Shown: piece after piece, positions 56,458-64,000 of the stretch
How positions within the stretch are numbered: position 1 is the first letter of the stretch
How the letters are laid out: every line of letters begins with the position of its first letter
Assembly: GCF_030580855.1 (NCBI RefSeq)
Contig: NZ_JAUQOP010000017.1
Location: forward strand, 44,439-108,438
Direction of reading: 5' to 3'
Length of the DNA stretch: 64,000 nucleotides
Origin: Pseudomonas citrullilanati
GTDB taxonomy: Bacteria; Pseudomonadota; Gammaproteobacteria; Pseudomonadales; Pseudomonadaceae
Translations under genes and position numbers: made by a program
The notes under the pieces: model-generated
Database searches by the model: none
What the model saw: only the letters and a program-made list of their open reading frames with translations
What the model was told of the DNA's origin: nothing

Positions 56458-57150
56458 TCAGGCCCCGGTGATCTGGTTGACGCTGGTGATCCTGCCGTTC
56501 CAGATCATCTCGTAATGCGCGGCTTGAAGGATCGATGACACCGGGCGTGGGGTCATCAGTGCCCAGCAATGGCTGCCGGGATTGCGCACGGATCGGTAGC
56601 GCAGCCCCGGGCATCCCTCGGCCCTGATGGCCTTGCCCAGCCGGTGGGCCTGGCTGTAGTCGTCGGGGTCATAGATGGGATCTGCCAGGGGGACGACCAG
56701 GGCGTTTTTCATCGCCGCCTCCGTGAAGTGGCAGGACAGCTCCCGGAAGACAAAGCGTTCATAGTTGAGGCCTTGCACCTTCGACCAGTAGTGATTCTGA
56801 TGGTATTGCACTTCGGCCAGCGCGGTTTCCGCGGTGTCGGCCAGGTACAGCACGCCAAAGCTGCCGTCGCTGAAGCGGGACCCGGCGGGGTTGACGTGGG
56901 TGAACGGCGCCGTTGCGTAGGCGCAGCCCGGAATGCCGAAGGGAATTTCCCGGCGGGCGATCAATTCCAGTCGGCCCACTTCGTTTTGCAACCTCGGATT
57001 GGTCAGGGCCTGGATCTGGTACAGGACGTCGAATTCATCCGCATCGGCCACGTCGTCGAACAACGCAATGGGGGGGAACTTGGAGTTCACCAGCCGGTGA
57101 GCCGTCAGGTGCTCGCCGGGCAGTACGGGCAGTTCATCTGCCGTCACCAT
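56458..57150 (-). CDS. RES-domain toxin of a RES/Xre pair
   Basis: Toxin of 230 residues with the RES fold, whose known members degrade NAD+. Conserved Arg19 (Ala-His-Arg-Leu), Tyr102 and Glu108 (Val-Leu-Tyr-Leu-Ala-Asp-Thr-Ala-Glu-Thr-Ala) and a later Ser in Asn-Pro-Gly-Ser-His are in the expected order. Its ATG lies within the end of the antitoxin gene (7-nt overlap), ensuring coupled translation. The domain is longer than the minimal RES proteins (about 150-160) through a C-terminal extension. Confidence 0.82.
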   Translation of the reverse strand: MVTADELPVLPGEHLTAHRLVNSKFPPIALFDDVADADEFDVLYQIQALTNPRLQNEVGRLELIARREIPFGIPGCAYATAPFTHVNPAGSRFSDGSFGVLYLADTAETALAEVQYHQNHYWSKVQGLNYERFVFRELSCHFTEAAMKNALVVPLADPIYDPDDYSQAHRLGKAIRAEGCPGLRYRSVRNPGSHCWALMTPRPVSSILQAAHYEMIWNGRITSVNQITGA

Positions 57151-57554
57151 TGCGCGCCTCGCAACGCATCGATCCTGCGAAACGTCTCGTAGAGGGAAAT
57201 CATGTCGCCCCGGGCCATGATCTCCAGCGGGGCGTGTCCATTGAAAAACTCGTTCTGGTTCGGCATCGCCACGAAGCCGTAGACGTTGTCCGGGTTGTCG
57301 AAGATAAGGCGCAGGGCGGCGTGGATATTCAGCACCAGGCTGATGCGTTGCATTTGGTCCGAGTCCAGGCTGACGGACCAGTCGGTCTCGCGCTGCTTGG
57401 CCCGTGTGTAGGTGCTGCGGGAGATGCGCAGGATGCGACAGGCCTGGTCACCGGATGCCTGCCATTTTTCGAGGATGCCCAGCACGGCCCGAAGACCGGT
57501 GACGCACTGGTCCTTGGTCAAGGCTGGGGCTGAAGCTGAAAGAGCAGGGGTCAT
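57144..57554 (-). CDS. Xre/DUF2384 (MbcA/ParS-like) antitoxin
   Basis: Antitoxin of 136 residues preceding the RES toxin. An N-terminal helix-turn-helix-like part (Ala-Cys-Arg-Ile-Leu-Arg-Ile-Ser-Arg-Ser-Thr-Tyr) leads into a C-terminal DUF2384 toxin-binding part with Asn-Glu-Phe-Phe-Asn-Gly-His-Ala-Pro-Leu-Glu-Ile. ATG at 57554 lies 8 nt after AGAAGG. The AT-rich bases 57584-57612 upstream hold a TTGATC-like -35 box and a loose inverted repeat where the pair probably autoregulates. Confidence 0.8.
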   Translation of the reverse strand: MTPALSASAPALTKDQCVTGLRAVLGILEKWQASGDQACRILRISRSTYTRAKQRETDWSVSLDSDQMQRISLVLNIHAALRLIFDNPDNVYGFVAMPNQNEFFNGHAPLEIMARGDMISLYETFRRIDALRGAQW

Positions 57555-57678
57555 AGCAAATACCTTCTGGGTCTGTAGAGCCAAAAGTATCAATATGTAT
57601 TCTATAGATCAAGTTTGCGCGCCGGGCAGGGAAAGGCGATGAACGGGCATCGTCTTCCCTGTGCGCGAGGTGCCGGGC

Positions 57679-58344
57679 TCAGTTGCCCGCGAGGCTCGGC
57701 GGCATGCAGACGCCTGTCCCACCGATCCCGCAGTACCCCTCGGGATTCTTGGCCAGGTATTGCTGGTGGTACGCCTCGGCGTAGTAGAACGTCGGCGCTT
57801 CGGCGATCTCGGTGGTGATGGCACCCAGGCCAGCCTTGCCCAGTTCCGCCTGGAACACGTCCTTGCTCTTCTTGGCCGCTTCCAGTTGCTCAGGCGTGGT
57901 GCAGTAGATCACCGAGCGGTACTGGGTGCCGATGTCGTTGCCCTGACGCATGCCCTGGGTCGGGTTATGCAGTTCCCAGAACATCGCCAGCAGCGCTTCG
58001 TAGCTGACCTTCTCCGGCTCGTAGACCACCAGCACCACTTCGCTGTGGCCGGTCAGGCCCGAGCAGACTTCTTCGTAGGTCGGGTTGGGGGTAAAGCCGC
58101 CGGCGTAGCCCACCGAGGTGCTGTAGACGCCTTCACGTTGCCAGAAGCGGCGTTCCGCGCCCCAGAAGCAGCCCAGGCCGAAGATGGCGAATTCGACGTT
58201 GCCCGGGAAGGGGCCGAGCAGCGGGTTGCCGTTGACGAAGTGTTCGTCCGGTACCTTGATCGGGGTTTCGCGGCCAGGCAGGGCTTGTTCTTGAGTAGGG
58301 AGCACGTTTTTGTTCACCAGGATTTCCGAGCGCAAGACCATCAT
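57679..58344 (-). CDS. msrA: Peptide methionine sulfoxide reductase MsrA
   Basis: Reduces methionine-S-sulfoxide in proteins. The motif Gly-Cys59-Phe-Trp-Gly-Ala-Glu is complete, and recycling Cys residues lie near the C-terminus ([10 protein letters not shown]). The 221-residue length and the N-terminal extension match E. coli MsrA (212). Two consecutive ATGs (58344, 58341) are possible. Its neighbours are unrelated. Confidence 0.95.
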   Translation of the reverse strand: MMVLRSEILVNKNVLPTQEQALPGRETPIKVPDEHFVNGNPLLGPFPGNVEFAIFGLGCFWGAERRFWQREGVYSTSVGYAGGFTPNPTYEEVCSGLTGHSEVVLVVYEPEKVSYEALLAMFWELHNPTQGMRQGNDIGTQYRSVIYCTTPEQLEAAKKSKDVFQAELGKAGLGAITTEIAEAPTFYYAEAYHQQYLAKNPEGYCGIGGTGVCMPPSLAGN

Positions 58345-58419
58345 CAGTCCTCTCAGTCAGATTGAGTTGAGCGAGTTCACGCAATAAGACTGTCAGTGTG
58401 CCCGAGTGTTACAGCGCTG

Positions 58420-61113
58420 TCAGTCAATTGGTCCGCGTGGGTAGCGCTTGAGCGTTTCGATCAGCTCGGCGCCGGGGATCGGCCGGTCGAACAGGTAGCC
58501 CTGGCCGACGTCGCACCGGTGACGGCGCAGGAAGGTCAGTTGCTGGGCGGTCTCGATGCCTTCGGCCACGACCTTGAGCTTCAGGTTGTGGGCCATGGCG
58601 ATCACCGCCGAGGTGATTTCCATGTCGTCCTGGTTGTCCGGGATTTCATGGATGAAGCTGCGATCGATCTTGATGATGTCGATCGGGAATTTCTTCAGGT
58701 AGCTCAGGGATGAATAGCCGGTGCCGAAGTCATCCATCGCCAGGGTCAGGCCCAGGCGCTTGAGTTGGTCGAGTTGCAGGTGGGTGTCTTCGGTGGCTTC
58801 CAGCAGCAGGCCTTCGGTCAGCTCCAGTTCCAGCAGCCGGGCCGGCAGTTGCTCTTCCTTGAGGATGCTGGCGATGGAGGCGACCAGGTCCGGGTCGGAG
58901 AACTGCTTGGGCGACAGGTTGATCGCCACCTGCAGGTTGCCCAGGCCGGCGGCGGTCAATTGCTTGCTCATGCGGCAGGCCTGGCGGGCGATCCACTTGC
59001 CGATGGGGATGATCAGGCCGGTTTCCTCGGCCACGCTGATGAACTGGTCGGGACGGATCATGCCTTTTTCGGGATGGTTCCAGCGCAGCAGCGCTTCCAT
59101 GCCCAAGAGGCGTCCGCTGCGCAGGCACAGCTTGGGCTGGTAGAACACGTCCAGCTCGTTCTGGGTCAGGGCGCGGCGCAGGTTGTTTTCCACGAACAGC
59201 TTGTAGCTGGCCTCGGCATTCAAGGCCTCGGTGAAGATCTGCACCTGGTGCTTGCCGTTGGCCTTGGCCTTGTGCAGGGCGAGGCCGGCGTTGCGCATCA
59301 GGGTCTGGGGATCGCGCCCGTGCAACGGCGCGCAGGCCAGGCCCACGGAGCCGGTCACGCTGATCAACTGGTTGTCCACGAACATCGGCTTGTCGAGGGT
59401 CATCAGCAACTGGCTGGCGACTTGCTGCCCGGCTTCCAGGTCGGTGTCGTCCAGCAGCACGGCGAACTCGTTGCTGGCGAAGCGCGCCAGGCTGCCGCTG
59501 GGGCTCAGGCTGTTGCGCAGGCGCCGGGCCAGGCTGATCAGCAGCTTGTCGCCAGTCTGGTGGCCGAGGCTGTCGTTGATGCGCTTGAAGTTGTCGATGT
59601 CCACCAACAGCAGGCTGATGGGCGTATCGCTGTCCCGGGCGAAGCGTTCATCGAGGTTGCGGATGAACGCCGGGCGGTTGCCCAGGTTGGTCAGGTTGTC
59701 GGTGTAGGCCAGGCGCTCGATACGCTGCTGGGCCAGCTTGGTCTGGGTAATGTCTTCGTAGATGCCGATGTAATGGGTCAGTTCGCGGTTGTCGCCGTAG
59801 ACCTTGGAAATCGACAGCTGGCCCCAGTAGGGTTCCAGGTTCTTGCGCCGGCTCTTGAACTCGCCTTGCCAACTGTTGCTCTGGGCCAGGGCGGAGGGCG
59901 CGTCGAACAGCAACTCGCTGAGGTTCTCCAGGGCCGGCAGTTCCGACAGGCGCTGGCCATGGACTTCCTCGGTGGAGTACTGGGTGATCGCCGTGAAGCT
60001 CGGGTTGACGTATTCCACCACACCGTCGCAATTGACCAGCAGGAACGCGTTGGCGCTCTGTTCCACGGCCCGCTGGAACAGGTGCAGGGCGCTGGTGGCG
60101 GTGCGTCGGTTGTGATTGTTGATGACCTGGGCGAACTGGTCCGCCAGCTCACCGGCAAAGGCGATCTCGTCGGACTGCCAGGCGCGAGTGACGCCCACCT
60201 GCTCCAGGCACAGCACGCCCACCACCTGGCCATCGATGCGCACGCTGGCGTCGAGGATCGCGTTGACGTCGCGGGCGCGCAGGCTCTCGGCCATTTCTCG
60301 GGTGCGCGGGTCGCGCATGGCGTTGTGGGCGTCGATGGCGCGGCACGATTGCAACGCCTCCATGTAGTTGGGGTACTCGTTGGCGTCGATGGCCGCCGGC
60401 AGGAAGTGCGCCTGGGAAGCACGGTTGAAGGCGGTGATCGGCACCAGTTTGCCGTCTTCGAGGTTCCACAGGCTGGCGCAGTCGATCTGGTAGATGTCGC
60501 AGGCGCTGCGGGTGATGAGCTCGGCGGCTTCGAGCAGCGAGTTGTTGGCGCTGTAGCGTTGCCGGGTCAGCAACAGGATCAGGTCCTGCTGGGCGCGCAC
60601 CCGGTCCAGGTGCTGGAGTTGCTCTTGCTGGGCACGCTGGTTCAATTCCAGGGCGATCTGCAGGCGGGAGTTCTGGGTTTCCAGGTCCAGCGCCGGCAGG
60701 GAAGGCTCGCTTTGCAGCCGGCTGTCCACCACTAGCAGGTAGCCGCGCAGCAGGTGGCGGTTGTGCTGCTTGTAGGCTTCGCCCGTTTCCAGCAGGTTCA
60801 TCGGGCCCTTGGCGGTGTGCAGCGTGTAGCAGATCTGGTAATGCGAGCCCTGGGCCAGTTGTGCCTGGATGGCGTCGTGCAACTGGTAGCGCGCTTCGGG
60901 TTCCATCAGGCTGGCATAGGGCGCGCTGACCAGGGAACAAAGCTCCACCGCCGGCAGGCCGAAGTAGCGTTCGCAATTGGGGTCGAGGAACAACAGCGCC
61001 CAGCTTGCTTCATTCAGCCGTTCGAAACGCAGCATACCGAGCCGCGAGGGCACCGGTAACTGCGTCACTACCTCGGCCGCCATACGGCTGGCGGCATCGG
61101 GTTGGCTTTTCAT
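58420..61113 (-). CDS. PAS-GAF-PAS-GGDEF-EAL protein, probable c-di-GMP phosphodiesterase
   Basis: Signalling protein of 897 residues without membrane helices. Domains in order: a PAS-like part (about 20-135), GAF (about 175-335), PAS (about 345-460), GGDEF (465-630) and EAL (640-890). The GGDEF signature is degenerate (Ala-Ser-Asn-Glu-Phe, 546-550), so cyclase activity is unlikely. The EAL domain has Glu-Ala-Leu-Leu-Arg-Trp (673-678) and Asp-Asp-Phe-Gly-Thr-Gly-Tyr-Ser-Ser-Leu, so it should cleave c-di-GMP, with the GGDEF part perhaps binding GTP as a regulator. Confidence 0.9.
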   Translation of the reverse strand: MKSQPDAASRMAAEVVTQLPVPSRLGMLRFERLNEASWALLFLDPNCERYFGLPAVELCSLVSAPYASLMEPEARYQLHDAIQAQLAQGSHYQICYTLHTAKGPMNLLETGEAYKQHNRHLLRGYLLVVDSRLQSEPSLPALDLETQNSRLQIALELNQRAQQEQLQHLDRVRAQQDLILLLTRQRYSANNSLLEAAELITRSACDIYQIDCASLWNLEDGKLVPITAFNRASQAHFLPAAIDANEYPNYMEALQSCRAIDAHNAMRDPRTREMAESLRARDVNAILDASVRIDGQVVGVLCLEQVGVTRAWQSDEIAFAGELADQFAQVINNHNRRTATSALHLFQRAVEQSANAFLLVNCDGVVEYVNPSFTAITQYSTEEVHGQRLSELPALENLSELLFDAPSALAQSNSWQGEFKSRRKNLEPYWGQLSISKVYGDNRELTHYIGIYEDITQTKLAQQRIERLAYTDNLTNLGNRPAFIRNLDERFARDSDTPISLLLVDIDNFKRINDSLGHQTGDKLLISLARRLRNSLSPSGSLARFASNEFAVLLDDTDLEAGQQVASQLLMTLDKPMFVDNQLISVTGSVGLACAPLHGRDPQTLMRNAGLALHKAKANGKHQVQIFTEALNAEASYKLFVENNLRRALTQNELDVFYQPKLCLRSGRLLGMEALLRWNHPEKGMIRPDQFISVAEETGLIIPIGKWIARQACRMSKQLTAAGLGNLQVAINLSPKQFSDPDLVASIASILKEEQLPARLLELELTEGLLLEATEDTHLQLDQLKRLGLTLAMDDFGTGYSSLSYLKKFPIDIIKIDRSFIHEIPDNQDDMEITSAVIAMAHNLKLKVVAEGIETAQQLTFLRRHRCDVGQGYLFDRPIPGAELIETLKRYPRGPID

Positions 61114-61307
61114 GGGGAAACTCGCTTCGAAAATGCTGATCGCGCCGGGCTGACGCCCTCGTTCTTACGGATTGCCGCAAGGTTGCATCATTGCGGCACT
61201 GGCTGACAAGAGACATGAAGGCCAAGTGCTATAAACCTTATATCGGCCGACGGAGGGATTTCTCCAGTCGACGGCCGATCAGAGGCCATGCAAGAGGGCA
61301 CCGTCCA

Positions 61308-62711
61308 TCATCGCAAGGGGATCCCGACGGTCTGCAGGGGGTTGCCGTCACGGTCGTGGAACGTGACCTGTACGTGCCGGGCCGTGATCTCCAGGTGCGC
61401 GAAGTTATCCTGGCTGACGACATTGCTGGTCAGTTCGTAACGGTAGGCGCCGTCGTCCGTGCGGGCCATGGGTCTGTCGAAGATAAAATCCGCGGCCTTG
61501 GCGTAGGGCAGCCACTTGCTGTTGCAGAACGGCGAGGCCACCAGGGTGTTGACTTCAAAATCAGGGTCCTCGCTGTGGCGCAGGCGGCTGGTCATGGAGC
61601 CATGGACATCGCCCGAGACGAAGATCACGTTCCTGATCCGCCGCTTGCGCAGGGTTTCCAGCAGGCGCAGGCGCTGTTCCGGGAAGGCCTGCCAGGCGTC
61701 CCCGTCATTGCGCTTGCTGTCGGGGTAGAACATCACGCTGGTCACCACGAACTTGACCCGGGCGGGGCTGGTGACGAGCCATTCGAGCAGGGCCTGTTCC
61801 TGTTTCTCGTCCAGCAGGCGCCGATCATCTGCCGACAGGGTGCGCTGGGTACGGCTGTCGGTGACGAACCAGCCGACATCGCCGTGGGCAAACCGGTACC
61901 AATAGCGCTTCAGCGATCTATCCAGCGTGCCGTCGGCCAGGCGCTCATGGGCCGGGCCATGGCTGGCCTGGTAAAGCGCATAGGCGCTCATGGCGTTCGC
62001 GTAGAGCACGTCATCCTTGCCGGACCGGTTGGCGGGCCAGTTGTCCTCGATTTCATGATCGTCGAGGATCATGTAGGTGGGCGCGTGCGCCATCAATTGC
62101 CGGATGTGCGGCTGGGAGAACGCCGTGCGGTACTTGAAGAGAACGTCCTTGTAGGCCCGGTCCGGGGCGACCACGTTCAAGTCATCGAGGTAGACCTGGT
62201 CGCCGGTCATCAGGACCGCATTGATCGGCGGGTCCGCCCGGGCCATGACGCGGTTGATGCCGGCGAAGGTGCGGTCGCCGAGGTCTGGCCGCGAAGGTAC
62301 GCCGGCGGTGATCCGCAGGTAGCGGCAGGAGCCGACGATATAGGCGCGCGGCACGCCGGGCTCGCTGGCCGGCGTGCGCAGGCGATAGGTTGTCCTGGGC
62401 CATTGCAGCGGCAGCTCCTGGACGCTTTCCACGGTATGGGTCGGGCTGAGCGGGCTGAACCAGCCGGCCTGGTATTCATAGGCGGTGCCAGCTTCGAGGC
62501 CATTGAGCACGATGACATCGGTCATGTCGCGATAGGCCTTCAATTGGACGAAATGACCTTTGGACCAAGCCTCGTCACCCTGGCGTCGGTAGCGAACACC
62601 GGCGAATACCAGGCTGTTGTCGTGATCACCGCGCAGGAATATCCGCGCGTGATCCGTCGTGGTGTGGCCAACAATCGGGCCGACGGTAGGTGTGAACATA
62701 TTCGAATCCAT
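61308..62711 (-). CDS. PhoD-like metallophosphatase without visible signal peptide
   Basis: Protein of 467 residues of the PhoD-like alkaline phosphatase/phosphodiesterase family. A fibronectin-like N-terminal domain (about 1-115) leads to the catalytic part with Met-Thr-Gly-Asp-Gln-Val-Tyr-Leu-Asp-Asp, Leu-Asp-Asp-His-Glu-Ile-Glu-Asp-Asn-Trp and Val-Ser-Gly-Asp-Val-His-Gly-Ser-Met, the metal-binding residues. The N-terminus Met-Asp-Ser-Asn-Met-Phe-Thr-Pro has no Tat or Sec signal, unlike most PhoD enzymes; the second ATG (62699) does not help. No clear ribosome site precedes the first ATG. Confidence 0.85.
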   Translation of the reverse strand: MDSNMFTPTVGPIVGHTTTDHARIFLRGDHDNSLVFAGVRYRRQGDEAWSKGHFVQLKAYRDMTDVIVLNGLEAGTAYEYQAGWFSPLSPTHTVESVQELPLQWPRTTYRLRTPASEPGVPRAYIVGSCRYLRITAGVPSRPDLGDRTFAGINRVMARADPPINAVLMTGDQVYLDDLNVVAPDRAYKDVLFKYRTAFSQPHIRQLMAHAPTYMILDDHEIEDNWPANRSGKDDVLYANAMSAYALYQASHGPAHERLADGTLDRSLKRYWYRFAHGDVGWFVTDSRTQRTLSADDRRLLDEKQEQALLEWLVTSPARVKFVVTSVMFYPDSKRNDGDAWQAFPEQRLRLLETLRKRRIRNVIFVSGDVHGSMTSRLRHSEDPDFEVNTLVASPFCNSKWLPYAKAADFIFDRPMARTDDGAYRYELTSNVVSQDNFAHLEITARHVQVTFHDRDGNPLQTVGIPLR

Positions 62712-63011
62712 TCGAAATGCAGCGTTTTCAAAGTGTGGGTGAGCGCGCCAAGGTGGCGTGCTGTGTCGATGCTAAGGCTCGGCGCGGAAGAAATATCGAT
62801 CGGCGAGGGGGCGCAGGTTGTGGGCAATGACTGATAGGCGATGTAGTCATTCAGGCAGGGAGGGGTAGGAAAGTTTTCCCGCAGGCCAGGCGCTGTTCGC
62901 TCCCTGGATGCCAGGCAAAAAAAAGCCCCGTCAGATGGACGGGGTTGAGGTACGAGCGTGGCGCTCGGAAAACCGTGCCGGAAGGCCCTCCCCAGGGAGG
63001 GCCGGCCGGTG
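62712..63011. other. Gap between PhoD-like gene and aceF
   Basis: 300 bp without a credible gene. It contains the small inverted repeat AATGACT/AGTCATT (62826-62851) and the aceF terminator (62917-62944). The rest shows nothing. Confidence 0.7.
62917..62944 (-). terminator. Rho-independent terminator of aceF
   Basis: On the minus strand CCCCGTC-CATCT-GACGGGG is followed by eight T residues, about 68 bp past the aceF stop. Confidence 0.93.
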
Positions 63012-64000
63012 TTACAGCAGGATGGTGCGGATGTCGCCCAGCAGGTCGCTCAGGCGCTTGGTGAAGCGCGCGGCGGCGGCGCCGTTGATCACACGGTGAT
63101 CGTAGGACAGCGACAATGGCAGCATCAGCTTCGGCTGGAAGGCCTTGCCGTCCCAGACTGGCTGGATGGTGGCCTTGGAAACACCCAGGATCGCCACTTC
63201 CGGCGCGTTGACGATCGGCGTGAAGCCGGTGCCGCCAATGTGGCCGAGGCTGGAGATCGTGAAGCAGGCGCCTTGCATGTCGTCCGCGGTGAGCTTCTTG
63301 TTCCGGGCCTTTTCGGCCAGGGCAGCGGCTTCACCGGCCAATTGCAGCAGGCTCTTCTGGTCGACGTTGCGGATGACCGGTACCAGCAGGCCTTCCGGGG
63401 TGTCCACGGCGAAGCCGATGTGCACGTACTTCTTGCGGATCACGGCCTTGCCGCTTGGCGCCAGCGAACTGTTGAAGTCCGGCAATTCCTTGAGCAAGTG
63501 GGCGCAAGCCTTGAGCAGCAGCGGCAGCACGGTCAGCTTGACGCCGGCCTTTTCCGCCACGGCTTTCTGCGCAACGCGGAACGCTTCCAGCTCGGTGATG
63601 TCAGCCTGGTCGAACTGGGTCACGTGGGGAATGTTCAGCCAGCTGCGATGCAGGCTCGATGCACCGATCTGCATCAGGCGGGTCATCGCCACTTCTTCGG
63701 TTTCGCCGAAGCGGCTGAAGTCCACCGCCGGGATTGGCGGAATGCCCGCGCCGCCGGTGGCGCCTTCGGCCGGTGCATTCTTGGCTTTCTGCATCATGGC
63801 CTTGACGTAGGCCTGCACGTCTTCCTTCAGCACGCGACCGTGCGGGCCGCTCGGGCCGACGGCCGACAGCTCGACGCCGAACTCACGGGCCAGCTGACGC
63901 ACGGCAGGGCCGGCGTGCACCTTGGCACCGCTTGGTGCGGGCGCCGCGGCGGCAGGCGCCGGTGCAGGTGCCGCTTCGGCTTTGGCGGCCGGTGCGGCAG
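63012..64000 (-). CDS. aceF: Pyruvate dehydrogenase E2 subunit AceF (N-terminal part outside window)
   Basis: 3' part of dihydrolipoamide acetyltransferase. The visible region starts in an Ala/Pro linker near 64000, continues through the E3-binding domain (Ala-Gly-Pro-Ala-Val-Arg-Gln-Leu-Ala-Arg-Glu-Phe-Gly-Val-Glu-Leu) and ends with the acetyltransferase core. The catalytic motif is Asp-His-Arg-Val-Ile-Asn-Gly, with Asn where E. coli has Asp; Azotobacter and Pseudomonas E2p have the same Asn, so it is not a defect. The lipoyl domains and the start lie outside, presumably next to aceE. Confidence 0.95.
   Translation of the reverse strand, partial: AAPAAKAEAAPAPAPAAAAPAPSGAKVHAGPAVRQLAREFGVELSAVGPSGPHGRVLKEDVQAYVKAMMQKAKNAPAEGATGGAGIPPIPAVDFSRFGETEEVAMTRLMQIGASSLHRSWLNIPHVTQFDQADITELEAFRVAQKAVAEKAGVKLTVLPLLLKACAHLLKELPDFNSSLAPSGKAVIRKKYVHIGFAVDTPEGLLVPVIRNVDQKSLLQLAGEAAALAEKARNKKLTADDMQGACFTISSLGHIGGTGFTPIVNAPEVAILGVSKATIQPVWDGKAFQPKLMLPLSLSYDHRVINGAAAARFTKRLSDLLGDIRTILL

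Noticed and set aside
58765..60735. A 656-codon plus-strand frame opposite the GGDEF-EAL gene
   Set aside because: Complement of a clear multidomain gene; composition is Gln/Gly/Val-rich without fold.
61242..61279. Inverted repeat ATCGGCCG/CGGCCGAT as terminator of the PhoD-like gene
   Set aside because: Arms are only 8 bp with a 22-nt loop and there is no T-run.
63012..64000. Asn in the E2 catalytic motif as a loss of function
   Set aside because: The same Asn is found in Azotobacter and Pseudomonas E2p, so it is normal.

Overview
The window is a GC-rich chromosomal segment of a Pseudomonas, most likely of the P. fluorescens complex. The evidence is the closely packed high-GC genes, the proline-utilisation pair putA/putP, a SelO with a C-terminal Cys-Ser-Ser, AceF with the Azotobacter/Pseudomonas-type Asp-His-Arg-Val-Ile-Asn-Gly motif, an aryl polyene pigment cluster, and two families of short palindromic intergenic repeats typical of that group.

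Layout. 1-3755 (+) holds the end of a type II secretion operon, gspH (cut by the window edge) through gspM, all overlapping. 3903-6214 is a divergent MFS transporter / LysR regulator pair. 6350-11470 (-) holds an isolated queC, a 158-bp MITE-like element flanked by CTAG, and a 1332-residue putative toxin of the dermonecrotic-toxin-like (DUF6543) kind. 11719-30333 (-) is one long run of overlapping genes that I read as an aryl polyene (APE, xanthomonadin-like) biosynthesis and export operon. It contains two ketosynthases, a chain-length-factor-like subunit, a ketoreductase, two dehydratase domains (one fused to an AMP-ligase), two acyl carrier proteins, three transfer enzymes (GT2, LPLAT, LpxL-like), an MIO-type ammonia-lyase, thioesterase, LolA-like protein, MMPL exporter, CPA-type antiporter, halogenase-like flavoenzyme, methyltransferase and DUF3261 lipoprotein. 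A promoter and an adjacent palindrome precede it at 30427-30488.

30692-36000 carries an orphan ParA, trxC, ycaC, a LysR gene that seems to start at ATC, a small acidic protein and selO. 35983-46315 carries mscK, the K+/H+ antiporter cvrA, a chemoreceptor, a small coiled-coil gene with a zapA-like partner, a 730-bp repeat-rich gap and an acyl-CoA dehydrogenase. 46554-52450 is the divergent putA-putP pair, with at least five GGTGCAACC-type boxes between the genes. 52683-55471 is an isolated T6SS vgrG with its DUF4123 adaptor and no evident effector. 55520-64000 holds rlmJ, a RES/Xre toxin-antitoxin pair, msrA, a PAS-GAF-PAS-GGDEF-EAL protein with a degenerate GGDEF, a PhoD-like phosphatase without a visible signal peptide, and the 3' part of aceF.

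Most genes are ordinary Pseudomonas functions. The parts that deserve a second look are the composition of the aryl polyene operon (fused ligase-dehydratase, probable halogenase, in-line antiporter, its promoter palindrome), the solitary giant toxin with its separable C-terminal domain, the MITE, the ATC start codon, the 12-copy heptamer upstream of the acyl-CoA dehydrogenase, and the structured repeats at 43953-44427. I saw no tRNA, rRNA, CRISPR array, prophage or intact transposase gene.
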